Source: Alishewanella jeotgali KCTC 22429 (GTDB lineage: Bacteria > Pseudomonadota > Gammaproteobacteria > Enterobacterales > Alteromonadaceae). Taken from it: DNA of 39,411 nt. The notes under the pieces were generated by a model, which saw only the letters and a list, made by a program, of their open reading frames with translations, did not search any database and had not been told where the DNA came from. The stretch covers positions 1 through 39,411 of the forward strand of contig NZ_AHTH01000001.1 of NCBI RefSeq assembly GCF_000245735.1, written 5' to 3'. Shown here one piece after another: positions 31,801 to 39,210 of this stretch (positions are counted from its first letter, which is position 1; each line of letters begins with the position of its first letter). The translations under genes and the position numbers were made by a program.

Positions 31801-34800
31801 AGAACGTATCGAAACATTAGAGCTGGATCAGTACAGCGAACTGCGGGCAATTAATAGCAGCATTAAGGCCTTATCAAGCGGCATTGCGCAATTAGCAGTT
31901 AGCCTGGTGAGTAACTTTGGCCGCTTTAACGAGAGTGATTATGCCGGGCAGCTGGGCACCAGTAAGCAGTTTCAGCTAAACGGTACCCTGTCTAGTGTGT
32001 TGGCGCTTGGCCCGATTGGCGGTATTGCCGATCAGTTGCTGGGCGGCATTGTTGGCAATATTTTTAACGGAATTCTTGGCGGTATTAGTAAAACCACCCG
32101 TAACCTGGTGGACTCTGGCTTATCGTTTCAAACCCAGCAAATTGGGGAAATTCTGGCAACCGGGTTGCTTGAGGGGAGTTATTACAACGTCATTGAGACG
32201 ACCAAGCGCAAGCTGTGGGGCCTGAGTAAAAAAACCAGCCAAAGCACTGAGTATACAGCGCTGGATAACGCGCTGGAGGCCGAGTTTGGCCGCATCTTCA
32301 AATATCTAGCTACCTCTATTACCAGTGCGGTCGACGTGCTGGGCCTGGATATTAATAAGAGCCTGGCCAATTTTGTGATTAACCTGCCGAATATCAGTTT
32401 TAAAGACCTGTCTGGCGATGAGATCCAAAAAGAGCTGGAGGCCATTTTTAGCCAGCAGGCAGATTTGATGGTGCAATACCTGGTGCCCGCGATGGCGGAG
32501 TATCAGAAGATGGGCGAAGGCCTGTTTGATACATTGATCCGGGTTGCTCAGGAGCAGGCCATTTTTAACGCCCAGCTCGATGCGCTGGGCTTGCAGCTAA
32601 GCCGCTTTGGTAATGTGGCCGCAGAAACGCAAATTGCCATAGCGCAAAGCATTATTGAATTGATGGGCGGCATTGAAGAGTTTAGAGATGCCACCAGCAC
32701 GTACTTTAGTAGCTTTTATGATGAAAGCGAGCAGTTGGCGTTTTTATCGCGCTCCCTTAGCCAGGCGTTTTCTGATTTAGGCTTAGCCATTCCGGCAACC
32801 CGTTCTGGTTTTAGGGCGATTGTAGAGGGTATCGACTTAACCACTGAGGCTGGTCAGGTGCTGTATGCCGCATTAATGGCGCTGGTACCGTCACTGGATG
32901 AATACTACAAAGCCATGGAGCGGCAAAAAGAAGCGGCAGAAAAAGCCGCTGAAGCCGAGCGTAAACTGGCTGAACAGCGTAAGGCCTATTTCGATGCCAA
33001 CTTCCGAGAGCTGTTGCGCATGGATTTTAGCCCGCTGCAGCTGGCCATTGATGATTTGCAGCAGTGGTATAAAAACAGTTTAAAAGAAGCGCAGGAACTT
33101 GGTGCTGATACCAGCTTGCTAACCGCCATTTACAATAAGCGCCGCGACGCCCTGGCAGAGCAAACGCTGCAGCAAGCATTAGATAATGCGCAAAATGCCA
33201 TGAATCGGCTGGTGGCTGATTATGAGCGCGCCTCTGCAAGTCTGGCCAGTACGTTGCAATCGCAAATATCTGCTATTACCGGTGTAACACAACAGCTGTA
33301 TATGGATGCGCTAGCTATCCGTAAAACCCTACCTGGTTTTAATGCTGTGAGCTATTACGGCAACCAGGTAAGCCAGTTAAGTGCGCAGCTGGGAACTGGC
33401 AGCGCAGCTGAGCAACTGGAGCTGGTAGGTAAACTGCGTACTGCGATCAATGAGCGCTACAGCGCTGAATTAGCTTACATGCAGGAGCAATACGCGTTAG
33501 AGCAGCAGCAGTTCGATGCAGCCATGCAGGCCTATGAGGCATTAAAGGCTGCCGCCGAATCGATGCGCGATGCCGCTGCAGCTCTGATGTTGGGTGATTT
33601 GTCGCCGCTGACAACCGGGCAGCGTTTGAACGAAGCGCGCGGCCAGTTTGATGTTGCATTGGCCGCTGCGCGAGGCGGTGACACGGAAGCTTATGCTCTG
33701 GTGCAGAGCCTTGGCCAGCAAATACTGCAGCTAAGCCGCGATTATAATCCGGCAGCTTATACCGGCACCTTTAATGAAATTAAGTCTGTGTTTGAGGAGC
33801 TGGGCGGGTTAAGCGGCAATGAACCTACTGCACCCGCTCCGCATCCAGCCATTGCTGCTTTCGAAGCGGAAAAAATAGCGTTAGCAGAGCGTACTATTGC
33901 AGAGTTAGTGGCACTGCAAAGTAAAACGGATGCGCTTAAGCCTTTGGCTGAATCTGAATACGCAGCGGGTATTGCAACGCTAAAAGCAGAGTTTGCGACG
34001 AACGCGGCTGAGGTGACTGCCGCATTTGAATCAGCACTAGCTGAGCTAACAAAGCTAATGCCCACCGAAACCGATCGCGTGCTGGCAAAGCTGCAAGAGC
34101 AGGTAGATGCCCTTTACAACACTCGCGATGCGATAGTTGGGGTAATTAATGACCAACTGCCACTTATAGTACCTGCCCCTGAGGTAACGGTTACGGTACC
34201 AGAGTTTAAATTACCGCCGGAGATTATCGACCCTATTACTAACCGGCCAATTGATAAGCTGTGGCCGATTATTGAGCCGATCCCGGATTTATTAAGCTGG
34301 CACGGTACCAACCTAAACGATATTAAGGCCGGCGTAGGGAAACTGCCAACGCGCTTTCCAGACTTTGACCTAAAGCCGATGCTGGACCAGCTACACGTAC
34401 TGGATACGAGCATTGGCCAACTGCCAACACGCTATCCAACATTTGATATTCAGCCGGTAGTGGACCAGTTGTTTGTAGTTGATCGCAGTATAGGCGGTTT
34501 ACCAAAAACCTATCCCGCCATAGACTTAAAGCCGGTGGTAGACCAGCTGTTTGTTGTGGACGGCAGTATTGGCAAGCTGCCTAAGACCTACCCAGTGGTC
34601 GACTTTAAACCAGTGGTAGACCAGCTGTTTGTGGTAGACGGCAGCATTGGCAAGTTACCCAAGACTTACCCGGTGGTCGACTTTAAGCCGGTGGTCGATA
34701 AGCTGACGCTGGTGGATGCCAGCATTGGCAAGTTGCCTAAGACCTACCCAGTGGTCGACTTTAAACCAGTGGTAGACCAGCTGTTTGTGGTAGACGGCAG

Positions 34801-35263
34801 CATTGGCAAGTTACCCAAGACTTACCCGGTGGTCGACTTTAAACCGGTGGTCGACAAGCTGACGCTGGTGGATGCCAGTATTGGCAAGCTGCCCCAAACC
34901 TATCCCACCATCGACCTAAAGCCGGTGGTAGACCAGCTGTTTGTTGTGGACGGCAGTATTGGCAAGCTGCCTAAGACCTATCCAGTGGTCGACTTTAAAC
35001 CAGTGGTAGATAAGCTGAATTTTGTCGAAACCGCAGTGCGTCATATTCCGGCTCCAGCGGTTAATGTGTCTGTAGATATGGTCGCTGTGGTTAATGAACT
35101 TAAAGCCGTGCAGCAACAGCAGCAGCTGCAAATTGAGCAGGCTAACGCTGCCGCGACCCGCGCTGAAAAGCTGCAGCAAGACATGCTGGTATTAAATGAA
35201 CGTTTAGCCCGCGAGATTTCAGACACTAACGACCAGTTGATGACTTTAGCGAGGATCGCCTGA
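28820..35263 (+). CDS. Tape measure protein
   Basis: 2147 aa. The N-terminal tape-measure domain (about 60-260, ...DEWGQYAARIRTATKSAEE..., GTMPTILDNLTAATG) is followed by coiled coils, hydrophobic stretches (about 390-420 and 930-960), a repeated pair of ~37-aa blocks (30830-30940 and 31013-31123), and nine 26-aa tandem repeats (34343-35044). A final coiled coil closes the protein. At about 0.15 nm per residue it predicts a tail near 320 nm if all of it spans the tube, long for a 39-kb phage. Tape measures set tail length and help DNA ejection. Confidence 0.94.
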   Translation: MSDLSLAIKLSTEGGQVVVKELTQIGQAAGGTNAELVKTGPAGAAAGKGLEATASSATLLNTHMRTLFQTLGVVAGGLSAFALIDRADEWGQYAARIRTATKSAEEYDYVQQRMVSSANDTFRAITETKESFIQMSPILRDMGYQLSQSIDIVDSFSSLLVVNAARADRAAAAQSALAGSIQRGSVDADSWKTIFGTMPTILDNLTAATGKTASEIRELGITGKLSINDLTNALLLSYEENRKAVEAMPTTVRDALQSFSTVFTEYIGWQNEAKGVTAGMADGIVFLADHFDTLVNIVGGVAVAAFVNYAAHAAIATKATYVKYAANVALKNEELRLAQAQVAQTKATLAQVSANAIYASGNGAVTAATTAHDAAVRRLTQAKAAQITVTRGLLSVLGGPAGIAIALGVAATAFFSFRSSSNDVKQALEELQQPLENTIEKFKRLNADQRAAAMVKWADAEAEAIKKAAQSYKDLEQVVARQGASSTMNALGYSTGQANIEAQLRAAAEAGEQLSPILQKIGEDAGVKQETIDKWIMLAGAYSDAKLAAETAANAIKKVKEAARFDGLDKLLSGDLFGFKPDLPIAENKELEKALLGVYNAQMLNAQAVDAYGVALTGIDLELFKAQFEAAETLPDNATAAIRRFVAEAKTAQANLDISNYLTQLQTEIGLLDVKLAKGQAEFELQKALAQFTGADPARLKQLEDELKLLQQKQALASDKDTLASLQKENDLLKVRLAQGEAEYEIQKALAQLKGADPAILAAIEEELRMRQDLNKQITISEEIASGAFNKALDDMTALTSAGSTFGDVITQAFGRVAQQIDGMTQAQLSYNQQLDELKAKRKEVEALDKNAPGRAKALLDIKNKENSLSREHFQTQMGQFAALSGAASQMFGEQSKEREALHRMEMAFGAVEIAMSLQKAGANALTAITSAFSAPFPLNFAAGAAMIGIMAGLGVFSGSSSANAPSASDRQASQGTGTVLGSDDKSASIANSLERIETLELDQYSELRAINSSIKALSSGIAQLAVSLVSNFGRFNESDYAGQLGTSKQFQLNGTLSSVLALGPIGGIADQLLGGIVGNIFNGILGGISKTTRNLVDSGLSFQTQQIGEILATGLLEGSYYNVIETTKRKLWGLSKKTSQSTEYTALDNALEAEFGRIFKYLATSITSAVDVLGLDINKSLANFVINLPNISFKDLSGDEIQKELEAIFSQQADLMVQYLVPAMAEYQKMGEGLFDTLIRVAQEQAIFNAQLDALGLQLSRFGNVAAETQIAIAQSIIELMGGIEEFRDATSTYFSSFYDESEQLAFLSRSLSQAFSDLGLAIPATRSGFRAIVEGIDLTTEAGQVLYAALMALVPSLDEYYKAMERQKEAAEKAAEAERKLAEQRKAYFDANFRELLRMDFSPLQLAIDDLQQWYKNSLKEAQELGADTSLLTAIYNKRRDALAEQTLQQALDNAQNAMNRLVADYERASASLASTLQSQISAITGVTQQLYMDALAIRKTLPGFNAVSYYGNQVSQLSAQLGTGSAAEQLELVGKLRTAINERYSAELAYMQEQYALEQQQFDAAMQAYEALKAAAESMRDAAAALMLGDLSPLTTGQRLNEARGQFDVALAAARGGDTEAYALVQSLGQQILQLSRDYNPAAYTGTFNEIKSVFEELGGLSGNEPTAPAPHPAIAAFEAEKIALAERTIAELVALQSKTDALKPLAESEYAAGIATLKAEFATNAAEVTAAFESALAELTKLMPTETDRVLAKLQEQVDALYNTRDAIVGVINDQLPLIVPAPEVTVTVPEFKLPPEIIDPITNRPIDKLWPIIEPIPDLLSWHGTNLNDIKAGVGKLPTRFPDFDLKPMLDQLHVLDTSIGQLPTRYPTFDIQPVVDQLFVVDRSIGGLPKTYPAIDLKPVVDQLFVVDGSIGKLPKTYPVVDFKPVVDQLFVVDGSIGKLPKTYPVVDFKPVVDKLTLVDASIGKLPKTYPVVDFKPVVDQLFVVDGSIGKLPKTYPVVDFKPVVDKLTLVDASIGKLPQTYPTIDLKPVVDQLFVVDGSIGKLPKTYPVVDFKPVVDKLNFVETAVRHIPAPAVNVSVDMVAVVNELKAVQQQQQLQIEQANAAATRAEKLQQDMLVLNERLAREISDTNDQLMTLARIA
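34343..35044 (+). repeat. Nine tandem 78-bp (26-aa) repeats in the tape measure gene
   Basis: The unit is LPKTYPVVDFKPVVDQLFVV followed by a D-x-S-I-G-K ending. Units 1-3 and 9 are diverged. Units 4-5 (34577-34732) and 6-7 (34733-34888) form an almost identical 156-bp pair, showing a recent duplication. The number of units can change by recombination without shifting the frame. Confidence 0.95.
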
Positions 35264-36684
35264 TGTATGAGACTTGGCTAACCACACCTGGTTTATTTCG
35301 CTGTGTCCTGGTGGAGCTGGATTATCTGGATGGCAGCACCGTAAAAACAGCATACTTTAGTAACGCGGCCTTTGTTAGCGGTCAATCGGATACGCCAGCC
35401 CATACCGCTTACGACCCTTTTATTCTTGGCGGCTTGGAGTTTGAACGCAGCCTAGCCGAGATATTTACTGGTGCCAGCTCAGTTCGTCTGGCTGATGTTG
35501 AGCTGGTAAAGCAGCCTACAACAGAGTGGCTTATTGCAGCCAAGGTTGCTGGCCAACAAATAAGGGTATTTTTAGGCGATAAAGCCTGGCCAAAAGCGAG
35601 CTTTTCTCAGGTGATTACAGGGGTGTGTGACGGCGCATGGTCAGAGCAAAGCCGCATTCGTATTAAGTTTCGCGACTTGGCAAAGACGCTGCAGACTCCG
35701 GTGCTAACAGAGCGTTTTAATTCTGGTGCAGCACAAGGGGAGCTGAAGCCGCTTAGTCTTGGTCGCTGCTTTAATGTTAAACCCGTGCTGATTGACGCGG
35801 CCAATCATGTCTACCAGTTTAACAGCGTGCCCAGTCAGGCCGTGACCGCTGTGCGTTTTAATGGTGATACTGTTTCAACGTCACATTACAGCATTGACCT
35901 CACCGCCAGTACCATTACTTTTAGTGTATTTCCGATTGGTGAAGTGACTGTCGATGTCGACGGTGCAAAAATTGCCGGTACCTGGCTGCAGTCAGCCAGT
36001 CAAATTATCGAGTACCTCACAGGACGTGCCTCTGTTACAGCTGATGTTAGCGGCCTGCCTTCGTATTTGCTGGGATTATACCTGACTACTGCCGAGCAAC
36101 TAAGTGCAGTACTTGATGACATTTGCGCCTCGGTTGGTGGCTATTGGCTATTCGATCGCCTAGGACAGTTTAGATGCCGTGCGTTTAACGGCATACCTGC
36201 AGCAAAGACCGCCAGCATAACGGATGATCAAAACCTCTACGACACCCGCCAGCTACGCCGCAGGATAACTCCCATCTACGAGCTAACAATTGGATATTGC
36301 CGCAACTGGATGCCGCTAAGTGCCATTGCCGCCAGTGTTTATGAAAACGCGCCTGATGTAGCCAAGCGGCTGGCTGAGTCTGAACTGACGGTTACACAGG
36401 CAGCGCCATCGGTTGCCGCTACCTGGCTGGATGCACAAACACTGACTGTTAGCACATTGCTGGTTAGTAAAGCAGATGCGGAAGCTGAAGCTGCCCGTCG
36501 CATGAGCCTTTCCGCTATCCCGCGTTTTGTATTTGAAACGCAGCAGTTAGCCGCACCATTTCAGTGGATGCTGGGTGTCGGTGCAATGCTGGAAACGCCG
36601 GCGGTAAATGGCAGCGAAGCTGTTATTACCCGCCTGTCTGAAAACCCATTAACAGGAGTAGTACGCGTGGAGTTTTGGCAATGA
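35263..36684 (+). CDS. Tail tip/hub-type structural protein
   Basis: 473 aa, beta-rich. The N-terminus (WLTTPGLFRCVLVELDYLDG) and the middle (EYLTGRASVTADVSGLPSYL..) suggest a distal tail or hub protein just downstream of the tape measure, as in siphophages. The exact class (Dit, Tal or DUF2163-like) cannot be fixed by eye. The start follows the tape-measure stop with ATG overlapping (TGATG), and the stop overlaps the next start as ATGA. Confidence 0.68.
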   Translation: MYETWLTTPGLFRCVLVELDYLDGSTVKTAYFSNAAFVSGQSDTPAHTAYDPFILGGLEFERSLAEIFTGASSVRLADVELVKQPTTEWLIAAKVAGQQIRVFLGDKAWPKASFSQVITGVCDGAWSEQSRIRIKFRDLAKTLQTPVLTERFNSGAAQGELKPLSLGRCFNVKPVLIDAANHVYQFNSVPSQAVTAVRFNGDTVSTSHYSIDLTASTITFSVFPIGEVTVDVDGAKIAGTWLQSASQIIEYLTGRASVTADVSGLPSYLLGLYLTTAEQLSAVLDDICASVGGYWLFDRLGQFRCRAFNGIPAAKTASITDDQNLYDTRQLRRRITPIYELTIGYCRNWMPLSAIAASVYENAPDVAKRLAESELTVTQAAPSVAATWLDAQTLTVSTLLVSKADAEAEAARRMSLSAIPRFVFETQQLAAPFQWMLGVGAMLETPAVNGSEAVITRLSENPLTGVVRVEFWQ

Positions 36685-37520
36685 GCAATTTGAGAATTGT
36701 AGCTAAGAATGCCTTTGATGATGGTTCTGTAATGCAAATAGTGGGTACTGGAGTTACTTCACTACCACCTACAAATTTACAGATATACAACAATAGCAAG
36801 GTTTTCCGTAGCCTTAGCCCGGAGCATACGGTACTAGCGGGTAATTTTAATGATGTAGAGTTAATCTCCGCATGTATTTTATGGCGGCACAATTTGACGA
36901 ATGCGGCGAAGATTAAGTTAGAGTTATTTGGATTGCCAAATCAACAGGGGACACTAATTTACGACTCGGGTGAAATTGACGCTGTTGCGCAAATAACCTT
37001 TGCCGACTGGGATTGGCGTACACAACCTGTCATAAGTGGTGTGTTAGATGAGTGGGACATCAGATTTAGTCAGTTATGGTTAGAGCCCCAATTCTCACGT
37101 AGTTACCGGCTTACAATAACTGACCCATTAAATTCAAATGGACATATCGATATCACGAGAATTTACATGGGGCGCCACATTACTCCGAAGGTGAATTTTA
37201 AATATGGGAATAGTTGGGGTTTGGGATCTAACGAAATGCAATTCCGAACAGATGATGGTTCTTTGTTCAGCCAAAATGCACCACGCTGGCGTCAGTTAAA
37301 CTTCACTGTGGCTAATATACCTGAAGGTGACAGAGCCGGTTTGCTGGGGGCAATACGGAATGTTGGTAAAACGAAAGATTTCTTTATTTCGTTGTATCCG
37401 GAAGTCGGTGGACAAAAAGAAGCTGAATCCAGCTTTGCGGGAAAATTCACAACAATTCCATCGCTCACTGCTAATTTTTATGACAACTACACAATGCCTT
37501 TTAGTATTGAGGAATGCTAG
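36681..37520 (+). CDS. Tail tip-associated protein, possible carbohydrate-binding fold
   Basis: 279 aa, starting at ATG 36681, which overlaps the previous stop as ATGA. Internal features such as YRLTITDPLNSNGHIDITRI and ELFGLPNQQGTLIYDSGEI resemble beta-sandwich (discoidin-like) tail proteins. Codon use is AT-richer than the upstream tail genes, a sign that the receptor-binding end of the tail has been exchanged. Possible roles are baseplate stability or host binding. Confidence 0.62.
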   Translation: MSNLRIVAKNAFDDGSVMQIVGTGVTSLPPTNLQIYNNSKVFRSLSPEHTVLAGNFNDVELISACILWRHNLTNAAKIKLELFGLPNQQGTLIYDSGEIDAVAQITFADWDWRTQPVISGVLDEWDIRFSQLWLEPQFSRSYRLTITDPLNSNGHIDITRIYMGRHITPKVNFKYGNSWGLGSNEMQFRTDDGSLFSQNAPRWRQLNFTVANIPEGDRAGLLGAIRNVGKTKDFFISLYPEVGGQKEAESSFAGKFTTIPSLTANFYDNYTMPFSIEEC

Positions 37521-37522
37521 CC

Positions 37523-38587
37523 ATGATTAAGTTACCAGTACCTAATATCATTATAAACGCAAACGATCAGGGCGCTGTTTTTCAAGATAAAATTAACGCT
37601 TCGCTAGAAGCGATACGTAATGCGATCATAGCGTATAACAGTCAAATTGATGCCGCTCAAACCGCTATGCAGTACACCGAGCCCGCATCTCAAAGCGTAG
37701 CTCTAGCAGGTGAGAACAATACTTTCAAGATGACCCCACTAAGAGTAAAGCAAGCTATTGAATCTTTTCGACCGTTAACTACAAGCCCCACCGATACAAC
37801 TCAAGGTAGGCTTTGGCGAACTAACGATTTAGTGAAAACAACATCTGCGACGGATAGCACTAATGGCAGGATGCTAAAAGTTGGGGACGCCGGGATTCTA
37901 ACTGCTAATAAAGGGGTTAGACAGTTAACAAATGCAGGTGCTTTAACTCCGCAAGAGATAGAGGCCGCCGTTGGTGGAATTGGTAGTTATGAGCTTATTA
38001 GCCTTGTCGGAGGGGTGCTTGACTTTGGTGAAGGGTTTGCACCACAAAGATATGGTCGAATCAAGGGATTTACTGCGTCGACAAATAATTATCAATATTC
38101 CTGGCAAGAATACACAGGTACAAACGGTAATCGTAAATGGCAGAGAAGAGCTTTCTCAGCAACAGTATGGGGACCATGGCAAGAAATCTATCATCAGGGA
38201 AGTATCCTGGGTACTGTGAGTCAGTTAAATGGCATACCTACTGGAGCTCTAATTCAACGGGGCACCAATGCAAATGGTGAGTTTGTCAGGTTCGCTGATG
38301 GAACGCTGATTTGTACAGGAACCACAGCAGTGACTTCTAATATTGATATTGCCTTTGAAGGTGGGGTAAGGTCGGGTGGATTAACCCAAGTCTTTCCAAG
38401 TGCATTCGTAAACCAAGAGTACAGAATTTCGATGACGCCAACAGCCAGGGCGAATAACGCACCCTTTAGTATGGGGCACCAGCTTAGTGGTTCTCCTGGA
38501 AGTTTTGGTTTTCAGCTACATGCGATCACACCACAAGCCTCTAAAACTTATCAGTTCGACTGGGTTGCATTTGGTCGTTGGTTTTAG
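37523..38587 (+). CDS. Tail fibre / receptor-binding protein
   Basis: 354 aa. The N-terminal ~150 residues attach to the tail (helical and Ala/Thr-rich). Residues about 160-230 (GRIKGFTASTNNYQYSWQEY ... VWGPWQEIYHQG) resemble a pyocin-knob domain. The C-terminal part (FVRFADGTLICTGTTAVTS and on) is like tail-fibre tips. ATG 37523 is chosen over 37514 for spacing from GAGG. It probably determines host range. It is AT-rich and exchanged as a module with its neighbours. Confidence 0.78.
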   Translation: MIKLPVPNIIINANDQGAVFQDKINASLEAIRNAIIAYNSQIDAAQTAMQYTEPASQSVALAGENNTFKMTPLRVKQAIESFRPLTTSPTDTTQGRLWRTNDLVKTTSATDSTNGRMLKVGDAGILTANKGVRQLTNAGALTPQEIEAAVGGIGSYELISLVGGVLDFGEGFAPQRYGRIKGFTASTNNYQYSWQEYTGTNGNRKWQRRAFSATVWGPWQEIYHQGSILGTVSQLNGIPTGALIQRGTNANGEFVRFADGTLICTGTTAVTSNIDIAFEGGVRSGGLTQVFPSAFVNQEYRISMTPTARANNAPFSMGHQLSGSPGSFGFQLHAITPQASKTYQFDWVAFGRWF

Positions 38588-38601
38588 GTAAGGAAACTAT
38601 C

Positions 38602-38952
38602 ATGAAAATTATTTTATCGCCTAGCGCAACATTTAGAGATGACCAACCACCGGTTGTATCAGGTGAGGCTCTTTTTTACCGTGGGGCCTACTACGACTTT
38701 TCTCAATTATCTGATGGTTCGGAGATCAAAGCTGAATTACCATTTATTGGAAAAATTAGTCGTGTTAACGGACGTGTAGAGTTAACTCTGGAGTATCAAT
38801 ATAACACCGAGACGGCAGAGGATAATCTGAGTGCAGACTGGTCTGATTACACATTTGTAGTGACTAGCGGAGAGTGCCCTTGTCCTATCGTACGTAAGCC
38901 TGTACAAAAGATTTTTGTAGAGGCTGAATGCGGACTTGAAGACAACAATTAG
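38602..38952 (+). CDS. Fibre-associated small protein (tail assembly family)
   Basis: 116 aa, starting at ATG 38602 after AAGGAAA. KIILSP... and RVNGRVELTLEYQYN resemble the short proteins that follow tail-fibre genes in many Mu-like phages (KIILSP-type). They may assist fibre folding or attachment, but the function is not shown. It ends with a CPCP motif and acidic tail. Confidence 0.7.
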   Translation: MKIILSPSATFRDDQPPVVSGEALFYRGAYYDFSQLSDGSEIKAELPFIGKISRVNGRVELTLEYQYNTETAEDNLSADWSDYTFVVTSGECPCPIVRKPVQKIFVEAECGLEDNN

Positions 38953-39031
38953 AACGAGAGCTAGAAGAAGTAAAAATGCTGGAACCGGAAAAAGTGGCGC
39001 TAACTTCCTCAACAGATATTACACCATTTGA
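38936..39031 (+). other. Possible 31-aa microprotein or remnant
   Basis: From TTG 38936 a short open frame reads ...RTRARRSKNAGTGKSGANFLN... to TGA at 39029-39031, overlapping the end of the preceding gene. The RRSxNAGTG core recalls small proteins seen downstream of tail genes in Mu-like phages, but the C-terminus departs from that pattern. Dropping one A from the run after the GTG triplet would continue another frame (KVALTSSTDITPF...), so it may be a frameshifted remnant. Confidence 0.35.
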
Positions 39032-39140
39032 AAAACAACATTGATACTGTTGCTAGGCGATATAGCAGAGCGGGGTGTTTCTCCGAGTTTGCTTACTGCC
39101 CGGCGAATGTTGTTTGATATTATTAAAAGACTTTTACTGA

Positions 39141-39204
39141 TACGAAAAAATTAATTTTCGCATTTATCGCACAAATAGCTCTTCATTTTTCGCGCGCCGC
39201 TTCA
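39141..39204. other. Phage right end with putative transposase-binding sites
   Basis: CGAAAA-type motifs are seen at 39143-39150 (plus strand, TACGAAAAAA), 39155-39160 (minus) and 39186-39192 (minus). The last starts 13 nt from the right end, matching the left terminal motif. The 50 nt just before (39032-39140) hold only a weak 37-codon TTG frame (39041-39154) and nothing convincing. The pattern fits end sites for transposase, asymmetric between left and right as in Mu. Confidence 0.5.
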
Positions 39205-39210
39205 CCTGCG
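39205..39210. repeat. Right target-site duplication CCTGCG
   Basis: This is the exact copy of bases 70-75, directly after the ...TTCA right end. Together with 61-69 on the left and 39211-39219 on the right it reconstitutes the empty target hairpin. Confidence 0.75.

Larger units (their letters stand above)
76..39204. mobile_element. Complete Mu-type transposable siphovirus prophage (39,129 bp)
   Basis: The element is bounded by a direct repeat and TG/CA ends. It encodes a DDE transposase, a MuB-like ATPase, Ner, GemA and Mor homologues, a lysis cassette, Mu-type packaging and head genes and a non-contractile tail. Early genes run leftward and the repressor and late genes rightward, an arrangement that as I recall it resembles BcepMu more than Mu. 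All core modules expected of a functional phage are present and none of the core genes is visibly broken. Joining the two host flanks restores a long inverted repeat, which independently supports these ends. Confidence 0.92.

Noticed and set aside
34343-35044. CRISPR-like regular repeats
   Set aside because: The repeats are back-to-back 78-bp units with no spacers, inside the tape-measure reading frame, and no cas genes are present.
36681-38952. Diversity-generating retroelement acting on the tail fibre
   Set aside because: No reverse transcriptase and no template/variable repeat pair is visible in the window.
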